A DNA stretch of 64,000 nucleotides, from positions 3,839,001-3,903,000 of the forward strand of contig NZ_CP089980.1 of the NCBI RefSeq assembly GCF_021389955.1. The letters are read 5' to 3'. Below, in pieces: positions 29,982-38,066 of the stretch. The notes under the pieces are model-generated. The model ran no database searches. It had not been told where the DNA came from and worked only from the letters and a program-made list of their open reading frames with translations. Position 1 is the first letter of the stretch. Each line of letters starts with the position of its first letter. The DNA is from Fulvivirga maritima (GTDB lineage: Bacteria; Bacteroidota; Bacteroidia; Cytophagales; Cyclobacteriaceae). The translations under genes were made by a program, and so were the position numbers.

Positions 29982-30873
29982 ACTTGATCTTCTCTTTTAC
30001 GGTATTGCGCTCGTATAAATACTGCATAATCCCGTCTTTAAGACCAACAGCAGGAACTATGATATTGTGGGCTCCGGCCCACTCCATTACTGCTATGTAA
30101 ATGTCAGAAGCAGGTATGATCACATCTGCCCGGTCCGGGTTAAGTTGTAGATCATTGATCCTTTCTTCCATAGTCATATCACGGATGTATTTCTGAACTT
30201 CTTTCACCTTAGCCAGAGACATTTTATCTCCCTCTGCTTTTTCCGCCAGGTCAAATATTTTATTGATGTTTCCACCAGTACCTACAGCTGTAACTGGAGT
30301 TTTGCTCTCGGCAACTTTCTCTTTCACCCACTTGCTCATATTTTTCCATATAACCGGTGAGTCATTATGTTCTAATCGCCTTACAGAGCCAATTTTAAAT
30401 GAACGAGAAGCGATTTTTTTGCCTCCCTTGAGTAAGTTAAGTTCCGTGCTTCCACCTCCCACGTCTATATGTATGTAGCTTTTCTTTTTATCCAGAAAAG
30501 AGCTGATGGCATTATTAATTAAAAGGGCTTCTTTTACACCATCTATAATCTTAATCTTTAAATCCAGCTCTTCCTGCACTTCTTTGATAATGTCTGCTCC
30601 ATTTTTTGCTTCACGCATGGCACTGGTAGCGCAAGCCATATAATCATTCACCTCATATAAATCCAACAGGATTTTAAAGGCTCGCATGAGCTTTTTGAAC
30701 TTAGATTTTTTTGCTGCACTAATGGTTCCGCTATTAAACACATCCTGTCCTAAACGGAGAGGGAAACGTACATATTCCAGCTTTTTAAAATGAAGCTGGC
30801 CCTTACTTGTAATGGTGGTAGTTACCTGTAATCTAATGGCATTGGAGCCAATGTCTATAGCGGCTAGTTTCAA
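29974..30873 (-). CDS. Exopolyphosphatase / GppA-family phosphatase
   Basis: 299 residues, a single Ppx/GppA actin-like ATPase-fold domain without the C-terminal HD extension of E. coli Ppx. Phosphate loops are visible: [14 protein letters not shown] at the start and [17 protein letters not shown], plus [14 protein letters not shown] and the Asp/Glu in [15 protein letters not shown]. It should release phosphate from polyphosphate ends or hydrolyse pppGpp. Its convergent overlap with ppk1 joins synthesis and breakdown of polyphosphate in one locus. Confidence 0.92.
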   Translation of the reverse strand: MKLAAIDIGSNAIRLQVTTTITSKGQLHFKKLEYVRFPLRLGQDVFNSGTISAAKKSKFKKLMRAFKILLDLYEVNDYMACATSAMREAKNGADIIKEVQEELDLKIKIIDGVKEALLINNAISSFLDKKKSYIHIDVGGGSTELNLLKGGKKIASRSFKIGSVRRLEHNDSPVIWKNMSKWVKEKVAESKTPVTAVGTGGNINKIFDLAEKAEGDKMSLAKVKEVQKYIRDMTMEERINDLQLNPDRADVIIPASDIYIAVMEWAGAHNIIVPAVGLKDGIMQYLYERNTVKEKIKFS

Positions 30874-30969
30874 TATGTTTTAAAGTTTAAATTAAAGATT
30901 ATAGAATTTAAAATTATAACTTTGAATAATCAATACGGTCTTAAAGTTATTAAAAGTAAAGTTTGCACC

Positions 30970-31983
30970 ATGGATATAACAAAATTATTAGCTAAAAAGA
31001 TACTGATTCTGGATGGAGCTATGGGTACCATGATACAAAAACATACCCTTACAGAAGAAGATTTTCGTGGTGATTATCTGAAGGATCATGAGTTTGATCT
31101 TAAGGGTAATAATGACCTTTTGTCTATAACCAGGCCAGATATTATCAAAGATATCCATAAGCAATATTTTGCTGCCGGAGCTGATATAGCAGAAACCAAT
31201 ACCTTTAGTGGTACTACCATCGCTCAGGCCGACTATCATTTGGGTGAGGAGGTAGTATATCAGATTAACTACCAATCTGCCTTACTGGCTCGTGAAGCGG
31301 CAGATGAGTTTACTGAGGCCGAGCCCAATAAGCCCCGTTTTGTAGCAGGCTCTATTGGCCCGACTAACAGAACGGCATCCATATCCCCTGATGTGAATAA
31401 TCCGGGATACAGGGCCATAACCTTCGAGGAGCTGGCCTCAGCCTATAAATTTCAGGCTAAAGCCCTTTTAGATGGAGGGGTAGATATGTTTTTAGTGGAA
31501 ACCGTTTTTGATACTTTAAATGCAAAAGCTGCTTTATTTGGTATAGCTGAGCTGTTTAATGAAATAGGTAGAGAATTACCAGTGATGGTATCAGGCACTA
31601 TTACTGATGCCAGTGGTAGAACGCTTTCCGGACAGACCACCCATGCTTTCCTGATTTCTATAGAGCATATGCCATTATTGAGCGTAGGGCTCAACTGTGC
31701 GCTTGGAGCTAAAGATCTGAGGCCGTACTTACAGGTACTGAATAAAGAAGCTCCTTTCTTTGTAAGTGCCCACCCTAATGCTGGTTTGCCTAATGAATTC
31801 GGACAGTATGATCAGTCGCCAGAAGATATGGCCGATCAGATAGAGGAGTTTTTACAAGAAGGCCTTATCAATATTATTGGCGGATGCTGCGGTACCACTC
31901 CAGAGCATATAAACGCTATCGCCAACGTGGCTGCTAAGTATGCACCCAGAAAGCTTAAGCAAGAACTGGAAGCTGCGGAGTGA
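30970..31983 (+). CDS. Homocysteine S-methyltransferase module of cobalamin methionine synthase (stand-alone)
   Basis: 337 residues from the ATG at 30970; an upstream TTG at 30922 adds 16 unlikely residues. [51 protein letters not shown] and [14 protein letters not shown] match the N-terminal module of MetH. The zinc ligands Cys243 (GLNCALGA), Cys306 and Cys307 ([10 protein letters not shown]) keep the spacing of E. coli Cys247/310/311. Only the first module is present, as in Bacteroidota that split MetH in two; the folate/cobalamin part is not in this window, and repeats follow instead. It should hand the methyl group from methylcobalamin to homocysteine with that partner. Confidence 0.88.
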   Translation: MDITKLLAKKILILDGAMGTMIQKHTLTEEDFRGDYLKDHEFDLKGNNDLLSITRPDIIKDIHKQYFAAGADIAETNTFSGTTIAQADYHLGEEVVYQINYQSALLAREAADEFTEAEPNKPRFVAGSIGPTNRTASISPDVNNPGYRAITFEELASAYKFQAKALLDGGVDMFLVETVFDTLNAKAALFGIAELFNEIGRELPVMVSGTITDASGRTLSGQTTHAFLISIEHMPLLSVGLNCALGAKDLRPYLQVLNKEAPFFVSAHPNAGLPNEFGQYDQSPEDMADQIEEFLQEGLINIIGGCCGTTPEHINAIANVAAKYAPRKLKQELEAAE

Positions 31984-32018
31984 GTTGATTTAAAAGAGAT
32001 GTTTTCTTTAAAAAATGA

Positions 32019-32133
32019 TGTCATCCCGGCCGCAACAAAGTGGAGAGCCGGGATCTCACCGTTCAGGCAGCAGTATCAGATCAGCGAGATTCCTGATATC
32101 CTTCCGCTACGCTTCATGATTCAGGAATGACGG
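32019..32133. repeat. Palindromic 115-bp repeat, copy 1
   Basis: Starts TCATCCCGGCCGCAACAAAG and ends CAGGAATGACGG. It contains two hairpins (TCCCGGC with GCCGGGA; ATTCCTGA with TCAGGAAT), and its ends form an outer inverted repeat (GTCAT/ATGAC). It lies 35 bases after the methyltransferase stop. Confidence 0.85.
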
Positions 32134-32358
32134 TTTTTATGTTGCTTTTTTGATAGATTGCAAAAAAGTATGGGGCTTAAGGAGTAAAATGTAGACTGTA
32201 GATTCTCTTGTCAAGAGGCTTTTGCAAAACTTCAATTAAATGAATACATAGATGTCTCCTTTCGTCGACATGACCCTAGATTTTTTGAGTTGGTTTATGT
32301 TATGATAAATGAAAAAAGGTATTTATTGTTCAATAAGAGATTAGTCATAACTCCATAA
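32134..32358. repeat. 225-bp spacer unit of the repeat array, first copy
   Basis: Begins with TTTTTGATAGATTGCAAAAAAG, includes GAATACATAGATGTCTCC and TCGTCGACATGACC, and is nearly the same as 32926-33146 and 33262-33410. Palindrome plus spacer form a larger unit of about 340 bases. No gene is seen in it. Confidence 0.75.
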
Positions 32359-32473
32359 CGTCATCCCGGCCGCAACGAAGTGGAGAGCCGGGATCTCACC
32401 GTTCAGTTAGCAGTATCAGATCTGCGAGATTCCTGATATCCTTCCGTTGCGCTCCATGATTCAGGAATGACGG
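32359..32473. repeat. Palindromic 115-bp repeat, copy 2
   Basis: Same element as 32019-32133 with a few changes (AACGAAG, GTTAGCAG). It is followed directly by the GIY-YIG gene rather than by the spacer unit. Confidence 0.85.
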
Positions 32474-32492
32474 TTTTTTGTTAAATTTAGTA

Positions 32493-32795
32493 ATGGTAGC
32501 TAAAGGAGGATACATATACATTGTCAGTAACAAAATCCGATCGGTATTATATGTTGGTGTTACAGCTAATCTTTCTGCTCGTTCTTGGGAACATAAAAAC
32601 GGAGAAGGCTCCTTCTTTACCAAAAAGTATAAATGCACAGATATTATATATTATGAATTTTTCCCAGATATTGAATCTGCTATTACTAGGGAAAAACAGC
32701 TTAAAAAATGGAAACGGGATTGGAAACTAGAGTTGATTCGAAAATTTAATCCTACACTTAAAGATCTATATGAAGAGGTTGAAGACATGAAATAG
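32493..32795 (+). CDS. GIY-YIG nuclease-family protein (YhbQ/UPF0213-like)
   Basis: 100 residues from ATG 32493; a TTG at 32478 would lie in the repeat edge. The complete single-domain GIY-YIG fold is visible: GYIYIVSN (GIY strand), LYVGVT (YIG strand), the catalytic Arg in LSARSWEHKNG, FFTKKYKCTDIIYYE, the metal-binding Glu in ITREKQLKKWKRDWK and the LIRKFNPTLKDLYEE end. It should cleave DNA, perhaps structured DNA, with one Mg ion. It sits exactly between copies 2 and 3 of a palindromic repeat, with 20-25 bases on either side, in place of the usual spacer. The association suggests that it is the mobility or maintenance gene of the repeat, but that is inference. Confidence 0.88.
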   Translation: MVAKGGYIYIVSNKIRSVLYVGVTANLSARSWEHKNGEGSFFTKKYKCTDIIYYEFFPDIESAITREKQLKKWKRDWKLELIRKFNPTLKDLYEEVEDMK

Positions 32796-32810
32796 TCAAT
32801 CAAAACTAGG

Positions 32811-32925
32811 CGTCATCCCGGCCGCAACGAAGTGGAGAGCCGGGATCTTACCGCTCAGTTAGCACTATCAGATCAGCGAGATTCCTGATATCCTTCCGCT
32901 GCGCTTCATGATTCAGGAATGACGG
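32811..32925. repeat. Palindromic 115-bp repeat, copy 3
   Basis: Starts CGTCATCCCGGCCGCAACGA 15 bases after the GIY-YIG stop and ends AGGAATGACGG. Same two internal hairpins as the other copies. Confidence 0.85.
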
Positions 32926-33146
32926 TTTTTATGTTCCTTTTTTGATCGATTGCAAAAAAGTATGGGGCTTAATCAATTAAATGTAGACTCTAGATGAGTT
33001 TGGTCAGAGGCTTTTTGCAAAGCTTCAATTAAATGAATACATAGATGTCTCTTTTCGTCGACATGACCCCGGATTTTTTGAATTGGTTTATGATAAAAGA
33101 AAAAAGGTGTTTATTGCTCAATAAGGGATTATTTATAACTCCATAA
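32926..33146. repeat. Spacer unit of the repeat array, second copy
   Basis: About 220 bases, near-identical to 32134-32358 including the GCAAAAAAGTATGGGGCTTA and TCGTCGACATGACCCC segments. No gene is seen. Confidence 0.75.
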
Positions 33147-33261
33147 CGTCATCCCGGCCGCAACGAAGTGGAGAGCCGGGATCTCACCGCTCAGGTAGCA
33201 GTGTCAGATCAGCGAGATTCCTGATATCCTTCCGCTACGCTCCATGATTCAGGAATTATGG
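33147..33261. repeat. Palindromic 115-bp repeat, copy 4
   Basis: Same element; its right end is altered (AGGAATTATGG instead of AGGAATGACGG), so the outer inverted repeat is broken in this copy. Confidence 0.82.
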
Positions 33262-33526
33262 TTTTTTTGTTACTTTTTTGATCGATTGCAAAAAAAATAA
33301 AGGTACTAAAGCAATAAAATGTAGATTCTCTTATCAAGAGGCTTTTGCAAAACTTCAATTAAATGAATACATAGATGTCTCCTTTCGTCGACATGACCCC
33401 GGATTTTTAATTCATATCAATAGAAAGTTTCTGAGAAGATACCATTGACGAAGTAGTAATTCATAACCCATTTTGGTAGTTTGGCGTTCTTATTAATTCA
33501 TAATAAATATTACGCATTCGGAAGAA
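33262..33526. repeat. Truncated third spacer unit and leader of the Crp-like gene
   Basis: 33262-33410 repeats the spacer up to CGACATGACCCCGGATTTTT; the sequence then becomes unique and should hold the promoter of the regulator gene at 33527. No gene is seen. Confidence 0.6.
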
Positions 33527-34093
33527 ATGAAGCAGTTGATAGATTATATTTTGCAGTATGGGCACCTAAATGAAGAGCAAATTGATTTTGTTTTACAAAG
33601 ATCAAAGGTGATAAGTCTGCGAAAAGATGAATGCTTTTCTCAACCAGGTAAAATACCCAGACAAGTTGGTTTTGTGCTCGAAGGCGTTTTTCGAGGGCAT
33701 TATTATACAAATGATGGCGAGGATGTAACCCGTTGTTTTATAGGTGAAAATAGTCTTATGGTAGATTATGTCAACTTTGAAGCCCAGACCGTAGCCACTG
33801 AATATTTACAAGCCTGTACAGACGCCCAGCTTATAGTTTTTTCTAAGCAAAGCTGGGAGGAGCTTTCTGAGAAAATTGAAAGCTGGGATAATATTAAAAA
33901 CAAAATGGTACAACTATGCATGTATCAAAAATCAAGAACAGGGCCGGTAGTATCACAAGATGCCACTACCCGATATTTGGAGTTTATTAACAACTACCCT
34001 ACACTGATCAATCGTGTTCCTTTAACATACATAGCCTCATACCTTGGGGTTACACAGCAATCTCTAAGCAGAATAAGAAAAAATATTCGTTAG
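33527..34093 (+). CDS. Crp/Fnr-family transcriptional regulator
   Basis: 188 residues. The cyclic-nucleotide-binding-type beta-roll runs from LRKDECFSQPGKIPRQVGFV through LEGVFRGHYYTNDGEDVTRC to about residue 110. It is followed by the dimer helix and a short helix-turn-helix, VPLTYIASYLGVTQQSLSRIR. As in many Bacteroidota members, the ligand-contact residues of true Crp are absent, so the effector is unknown. It lies 78 bases upstream of a short-chain dehydrogenase gene, with a perfect palindrome between; control of that gene is likely. Confidence 0.88.
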   Translation: MKQLIDYILQYGHLNEEQIDFVLQRSKVISLRKDECFSQPGKIPRQVGFVLEGVFRGHYYTNDGEDVTRCFIGENSLMVDYVNFEAQTVATEYLQACTDAQLIVFSKQSWEELSEKIESWDNIKNKMVQLCMYQKSRTGPVVSQDATTRYLEFINNYPTLINRVPLTYIASYLGVTQQSLSRIRKNIR

Positions 34094-34097
34094 TGCT

Positions 34098-34115
34098 TTT
34101 TACCATATGGTAAAA
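34098..34115. promoter_or_regulatory. Perfect 18-bp palindrome, candidate operator
   Basis: TTTTACCATATGGTAAAA is fully symmetric and lies between the Crp-like regulator and the dehydrogenase it precedes. A -7-like TAATCTTTG follows at 34135, so the palindrome falls near the expected -33 region, a position fit for a repressor or activator dimer. Alternatively it helps end the regulator transcript, but no T run follows. Confidence 0.5.
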
Positions 34116-34171
34116 CAGCTGTTCTATAATTGGCTAATCTTTGCTTCATAAATATAAAAATAGAAGCAATT

Positions 34172-34912
34172 ATGAAAAAAGTATTTGTAACAGGAGCTAA
34201 CAAAGGAATAGGTTTTGGCACGGCAAAACTCTTATTACAAAACGGGTTTTATGTTTATATTGGTAGCCGAAATCTAAAAAATGGTGAAGCAGCGGCAGAT
34301 CAGTTAAAAGCGGAAGGATTAAAATATGTTGAAGCGGTGCAGATAGATGTAACTGATGACGTATCTGTAAAAGCAGTTTTTGAAGAAATCAAGAAAAAGA
34401 CAGGGGTTTTAGATGTCCTAATTAATAATGCAGGTATAAACGGAGGTAAAGATCCTTACACTGCACGTGCTGCAGAGCCGGAAGAATTTAAAGCTGCATT
34501 TGATACTAATGTAGTCGGTACGGCCAGGGTAACTAACTTATTTATTGAATTACTGCGAAAGTCTAGTTCGCCAAGAATTGTAAATCTGAGCACGAGCGTA
34601 GGGTCGCTAACCTTGCAGAGTGATCCTGAGTGGCCCGCGTACAGCTATGCTAAATATGCAGTATATGCTTCGTCTAAAGCCGCATTAAATATGTACACAG
34701 TTCACTTAGCTTATGAACTTCGTGATACCAATTTTAAGGTGAATGCCGTTTGTCCTGGCCTGACAGCTACTGATTTTACCGGTGGTAATGGGGGTGATGT
34801 GGAAACAGCAGCGGGCAGAATTGTTAAATATGCCATGATTGGCGAAGATGGTCCTACAGGTAAGTTTTTTAGTGAAGAGACTAACCCGGAAACAGGTGAA
34901 GTGCCTTGGTAA
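34172..34912 (+). CDS. Short-chain dehydrogenase/reductase
   Basis: 246 residues from ATG 34172; the TTG at 34130 lies in the promoter region. Classical SDR: cofactor loop VTGANKGIGFGTAKLL, Asp for the adenine ring in VQIDVTDD, LINNAGING, catalytic Ser in NLSTSVGSL, and Tyr-x3-Lys in YASSKAALNMY, then VNAVCPGLTATDFTGG. The Arg in IGSRN suggests NADPH. Plant-carbonyl-reductase-like proteins share this length and the substrate is unknown. Probably controlled by the adjacent Crp-like protein. Confidence 0.9.
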   Translation: MKKVFVTGANKGIGFGTAKLLLQNGFYVYIGSRNLKNGEAAADQLKAEGLKYVEAVQIDVTDDVSVKAVFEEIKKKTGVLDVLINNAGINGGKDPYTARAAEPEEFKAAFDTNVVGTARVTNLFIELLRKSSSPRIVNLSTSVGSLTLQSDPEWPAYSYAKYAVYASSKAALNMYTVHLAYELRDTNFKVNAVCPGLTATDFTGGNGGDVETAAGRIVKYAMIGEDGPTGKFFSEETNPETGEVPW

Positions 34913-34934
34913 TATTATCTAACAAACTTGAATA

Positions 34935-34976
34935 TAGGCCATTCCAAATAAAAATTGGGATGGCCTTATTTTTTTA
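34935..34976 (+). terminator. Terminator after the short-chain dehydrogenase gene
   Basis: GGCCATTCC pairs with GGGATGGCC (one G-T pair) around an A/T loop and is followed by TTATTTTTTTAT. Strong Rho-independent type. Confidence 0.8.
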
Positions 34977-35110
34977 TGGCAATGTATGAAGGAAAACAAG
35001 TGATGCAAGTGCTTAATAATAAATATTAAAATAACTATATTGAATATTCTTTTTATTGATCTTGGGTTGGAGTATCAAGGAAGAGATTATTGATTATCAC
35101 TTAAAACATA

Positions 35111-35671
35111 ATGAATATCTTCAGGATTTTTAGAAATAGAAAAATGAACCCTAAAGAGCTTTGTTTGCAGTTAGGGAAAAGACTTTATCATACTCATTCA
35201 GTAGAATTTCAAGATTATTATGAGGAGTATCTTGAAGACTTAGGGGAGTTTAAGGATATGTATTTTGACGTATATGAAGAATTTGACTTTAAAAGATTAG
35301 GCCCTTTTGAGGTGTTGTATGCATATGGAGCACACTATGAGCATGCGTATTATATAGATTGGAGGGGAGAGGAAAACGAAAAGGAAGTAGAATCTTATGT
35401 AGAGCAGACCTTTCCAAAGGTGAAATTTAGTTGGTCGGCTACTGAGACATTGCGAAGTGAATATTCAGCATCAAATCTTAGAGATGGTAATTTTATAATT
35501 AAGCTTTTTAAGGCGGTAGATGAGGACATAAGAAGGCAGGGCTATGCGCTTCTGTTTTTCACTATAGATGCTGATGGTTATTGTTTCATTCCTACTGATA
35601 TAGATACTTATGAGCTAGCCATTGGAGGCCTGAAAAGAAAATTTAATGGGGCTGCTGACATTAAAGGTTAA
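35111..35671 (+). CDS. Unrecognised acidic protein
   Basis: 186 residues, not recognised with confidence. There is no signal peptide or membrane segment. The first half is rich in Tyr, Glu and Asp (FQDYYEEYLEDLGEFKDMYF, EEFDFKRLGPFEVLYAYG); the second half ends in a GYALLFFTIDADGYCFIPTD segment that resembles the end of small DUF6630-like or immunity-like proteins. An inner ATG at 35144 would drop a basic 11-residue start (NIFRIFRNRK). It is followed at 45 bases by a membrane protein gene and may be co-transcribed with it. Confidence 0.6.
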   Translation: MNIFRIFRNRKMNPKELCLQLGKRLYHTHSVEFQDYYEEYLEDLGEFKDMYFDVYEEFDFKRLGPFEVLYAYGAHYEHAYYIDWRGEENEKEVESYVEQTFPKVKFSWSATETLRSEYSASNLRDGNFIIKLFKAVDEDIRRQGYALLFFTIDADGYCFIPTDIDTYELAIGGLKRKFNGAADIKG

Positions 35672-35716
35672 GCACTAGCATTTTATTATTCACTAAATGA
35701 GAAGCATCAATTAACA

Positions 35717-36355
35717 ATGGAAAATTGGGTTGTACTGGGCCAATATTTAGATAAGGACGTCTTAATGATGACGGAGGCGATCTTAAATGGTCATAAGATT
35801 TCATTTAGAGTGAAATCACCGGAAAGTCATTTGAATTCTGCCCTTGGACAGGCTACCTCGCAGGGCTTTGTGGTAGAGGTGGCGGCTGATCAGTATGACC
35901 TGGCAAAGCAACTAACAGAGTCAGAAGGTGATGTAGCGTCTGATGCTGAGGTGCCTATGGAAGAATACACTACTGAAGAGCTAAAAGAGATTATTCTTAA
36001 CCCTGAAGACTGGCATGAACAATTGCTCTTTAATGCTAAAAATGAACTTAACCGCAGAGGGGCGGTGGTGCAGGAAGAAGAAATAGAAAGTTCGAGAGAA
36101 GAAAAAATCAGGCAGTTGCAAAAGGGGGCAGAGCCATCAGGAATTATTTATTATTTTATGTGGGCCTTTGCGTTACTGGGAGGATACATTGGTATTATAG
36201 CGGGCTATTTTTATTGGAGAGGGAAAATCAAGGGTTTTGATGGTAAAAGATATTATATGTATTCGAGAAGGTATCGTAATCAAGGTTATTATATGTTCAT
36301 GCTAGGGGTGGTTTCCGCCATATTGCAGACTTACATATATATTATCAATAGGTGA
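35717..36355 (+). CDS. Membrane protein with DUF2007-like N-terminal domain
   Basis: 212 residues. Residues 1-75 (WVVLGQYLDKDVLMMTEAIL, VVEVAADQYDLAKQLTESE) resemble the small DUF2007 putative signal-transducing domain. A linker with EYTTEELKEIILNPEDWHEQ follows, then two membrane helices (IIYYFMWAFALLGGYIGIIA and MFMLGVVSAILQTYIYIINR) separated by a basic, Tyr-rich loop. Probably inner membrane with the DUF2007 part in the cytoplasm. Function unknown. Confidence 0.65.
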   Translation: MENWVVLGQYLDKDVLMMTEAILNGHKISFRVKSPESHLNSALGQATSQGFVVEVAADQYDLAKQLTESEGDVASDAEVPMEEYTTEELKEIILNPEDWHEQLLFNAKNELNRRGAVVQEEEIESSREEKIRQLQKGAEPSGIIYYFMWAFALLGGYIGIIAGYFYWRGKIKGFDGKRYYMYSRRYRNQGYYMFMLGVVSAILQTYIYIINR

Positions 36356-36390
36356 TGTTTTACCCATTTTGAAAAGCAAATATCGATTTA

Positions 36391-36408
36391 GCGCGCGTAG
36401 CGAAGCAA
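36391..36408. repeat. Short dispersed motif, copy 1
   Basis: GCGCGCGTAGCGAAGCAA recurs at 50496-50513 and, as the reverse complement with one change, at 40666-40683. It is G+C-rich against its surroundings. Confidence 0.5.
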
Positions 36409-36423
36409 ATTACCGCAGCAATT

Positions 36424-36795
36424 TTATTTTTTGAAAATGAAGTAAACCGCCAAAATGAGAAAAATGAAGCCTATTAAATGGTTGATTTTGAAGGTTTCAT
36501 TCTTGAAGAAAACAATGGTAAACAAGGTGAAGATAGTGAGCGTAATCACTTCCTGAATTACCTTTAGTTGCCATAAATTAAAAGGACCGCCGTTTTCATT
36601 AAAGCCGATTTTGTTAGCAGGTACCTGAAAGATATATTCAAAGAGCGCTATCCCCCAGCTGATAAGAATAACCGATACCAGCCCCAAATGGGCAAACCAG
36701 CTCATCTCTTTAAATTTTAAATGACCATACCAGGCGAAGGTCATAAAAGTGTTGGAAACCACCAATAGCACTATAGTAAGGAGTCCTTTGTTCAT
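36424..36795 (-). CDS. DMT-family small membrane protein (DUF486)
   Basis: 123 residues with four predicted membrane helices (LLTIVLLVVSNTFMTFAWYG, SVILISWGIALFEYIFQVP, VITLTIFTLFTIVFFK, HLIGFIFLILAVYFIF). The conserved FQVPANKIGFNENGGPFNLW stretch and the FAWYGHLKFK start identify the DUF486 family, relatives of drug/metabolite transporters. Function unknown. It is isolated, read opposite to its neighbours. Confidence 0.85.
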   Translation of the reverse strand: MNKGLLTIVLLVVSNTFMTFAWYGHLKFKEMSWFAHLGLVSVILISWGIALFEYIFQVPANKIGFNENGGPFNLWQLKVIQEVITLTIFTLFTIVFFKNETFKINHLIGFIFLILAVYFIFKK

Positions 36796-37264
36796 TAATG
36801 TATTAGAATAGTGACGAGTATAAAATCTGCAGTAAATGTACTACTCTTATCATTTTGAATAATTAGTTAGGGGAGAAGAAATTCTTTAGGATCTTCAGTT
36901 TAAGATGTGCCAATCATGATGTTGTGAGTAGACGAAGTATGTCACTACTAGAGATTATTGCCTTTTGTCATTTTATCTCACCTTATGTCCATTAGTACAT
37001 CCGGTTTTTAGCCGAGAGCGATTAAAAGCTTTTGATAATAATTTCTGTTTTAGACTTAAATTTTTATTGGAATTATTAAATTAAAGTATAGAAAGTTAAT
37101 CGATTATAAAGGCTTATAAGTATTTAAAATGGATATACTTCTGATAATTAATGATTTAATTAAATTTTACGAAGTATTGTGTGGTCAGTGTATTGCACAT
37201 ATTCGGATATTACCAGCAAGGCAAAAAAAAATTGTGCATATAATTAAAATACGAACAAAATAAT
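36796..37264. other. Intergenic region at the left side of the HEPN module, no gene seen
   Basis: 469 bases, increasingly A/T-rich towards 37.2 kb. An inverted pair TTGCACA (37195-37201) and TTGTGCA (from 37232) flanks the expected promoter of the HEPN gene and could be an operator. The change in base composition here may mark the edge of acquired DNA. Confidence 0.4.
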
Positions 37265-38062
37265 ATGTCAAACCCATTCATTGAAAACTCAGAAAGATGG
37301 TTAGCTATTGCCAACACAGATTATTTGACTCTTTTTGTAAAGGCATGGATTCCATTTAATGCTTGGTATAGGAATAGTTATCCCTCGATTAAAACGGATA
37401 GAGAAACTATTAATATCATAAAGTCTTCACCTAATCTATTCCGTGATAAAATGCTTTCTTTATTAAAGGGTAGAGATTTTAAAAGTACAACATTTAAAGA
37501 TAAAATTGGATTATTGTATCATATTTTAGAAGAAAATTATATCCCGAATGCGGATAGTAGAATTTCATTTGAAGAAATAACTGTTGAAAGAAATCCTGAC
37601 ACTTTAAAAATAAACCAAAAGCAAGGATGGAATTATAAAGTTGAATTGGTTTATACCAATCCTCCTCATAATAATTTAAACATAAACATTCTAGTAACAG
37701 GAAGAAACCGAGCTACAAAGTACACTCATTCTCAAAACAAATACGATGTGAATGATTTGAAAGACAATATTGAAAACTCTTCCTCATTAAGTGAAAATCA
37801 AATTTTAACATTGATTGAAACTTATGAATTTATCAACCCAAAGAAAGCAATAAATTTGATTACTGAAAAAAAGAATGGAATTGAGGCTGCAGATATAAGA
37901 TTAGTGAATGATGTGGATAAAGTTGCCAAAGGAATTATTGAAATATTATATAGGCTTAGGTGTATTCTTTTCCATGGAGAATTGAATCCCAGTAAAGAAA
38001 ATCAAAAAGCATATGAACCAGCTTTTTATATTTTAAAAACATTAATAACAAGTTTAAAATAA
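37265..38062 (+). CDS. HEPN-domain protein, candidate RNase of a two-gene module
   Basis: 265 residues. No family name can be given for the N-terminal half (WLAIANTDYLTLFVKAWIPF NAWYR region). The C-terminus has YRLRCILFHGELNPSK, where Arg232-x4-His237 fits the RxxxxH signature of HEPN ribonucleases, followed by an amphipathic helix. Short helices and the FVKAWIPFNAWY start also recur in HEPN proteins next to DUF262 genes. The gene stops 4 bases before the DUF262 gene, so the two form an operon. Both are visibly more A+T-rich than the core genes, which suggests transfer. A defence or toxin role is inferred. Confidence 0.7.
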   Translation: MSNPFIENSERWLAIANTDYLTLFVKAWIPFNAWYRNSYPSIKTDRETINIIKSSPNLFRDKMLSLLKGRDFKSTTFKDKIGLLYHILEENYIPNADSRISFEEITVERNPDTLKINQKQGWNYKVELVYTNPPHNNLNINILVTGRNRATKYTHSQNKYDVNDLKDNIENSSSLSENQILTLIETYEFINPKKAINLITEKKNGIEAADIRLVNDVDKVAKGIIEILYRLRCILFHGELNPSKENQKAYEPAFYILKTLITSLK

Positions 38063-38066
38063 AGCT

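Noticed and set aside
30922-30969. TTG start for the homocysteine methyltransferase at 30922
   Set aside because: The upstream 16 codons are not like the family start, and ATG 30970 begins the conserved part.
32396-32638. Minus-strand frame overlapping the GIY-YIG gene
   Set aside because: It starts within the nuclease gene and runs into the palindromic repeat, and the plus-strand protein explains the conservation.
32019-33410. Regular repeats at 32-33.4 kb considered as a CRISPR array
   Set aside because: Units are 115 and about 220 bases, palindromic, with repeated rather than unique spacers, and no cas gene is near.
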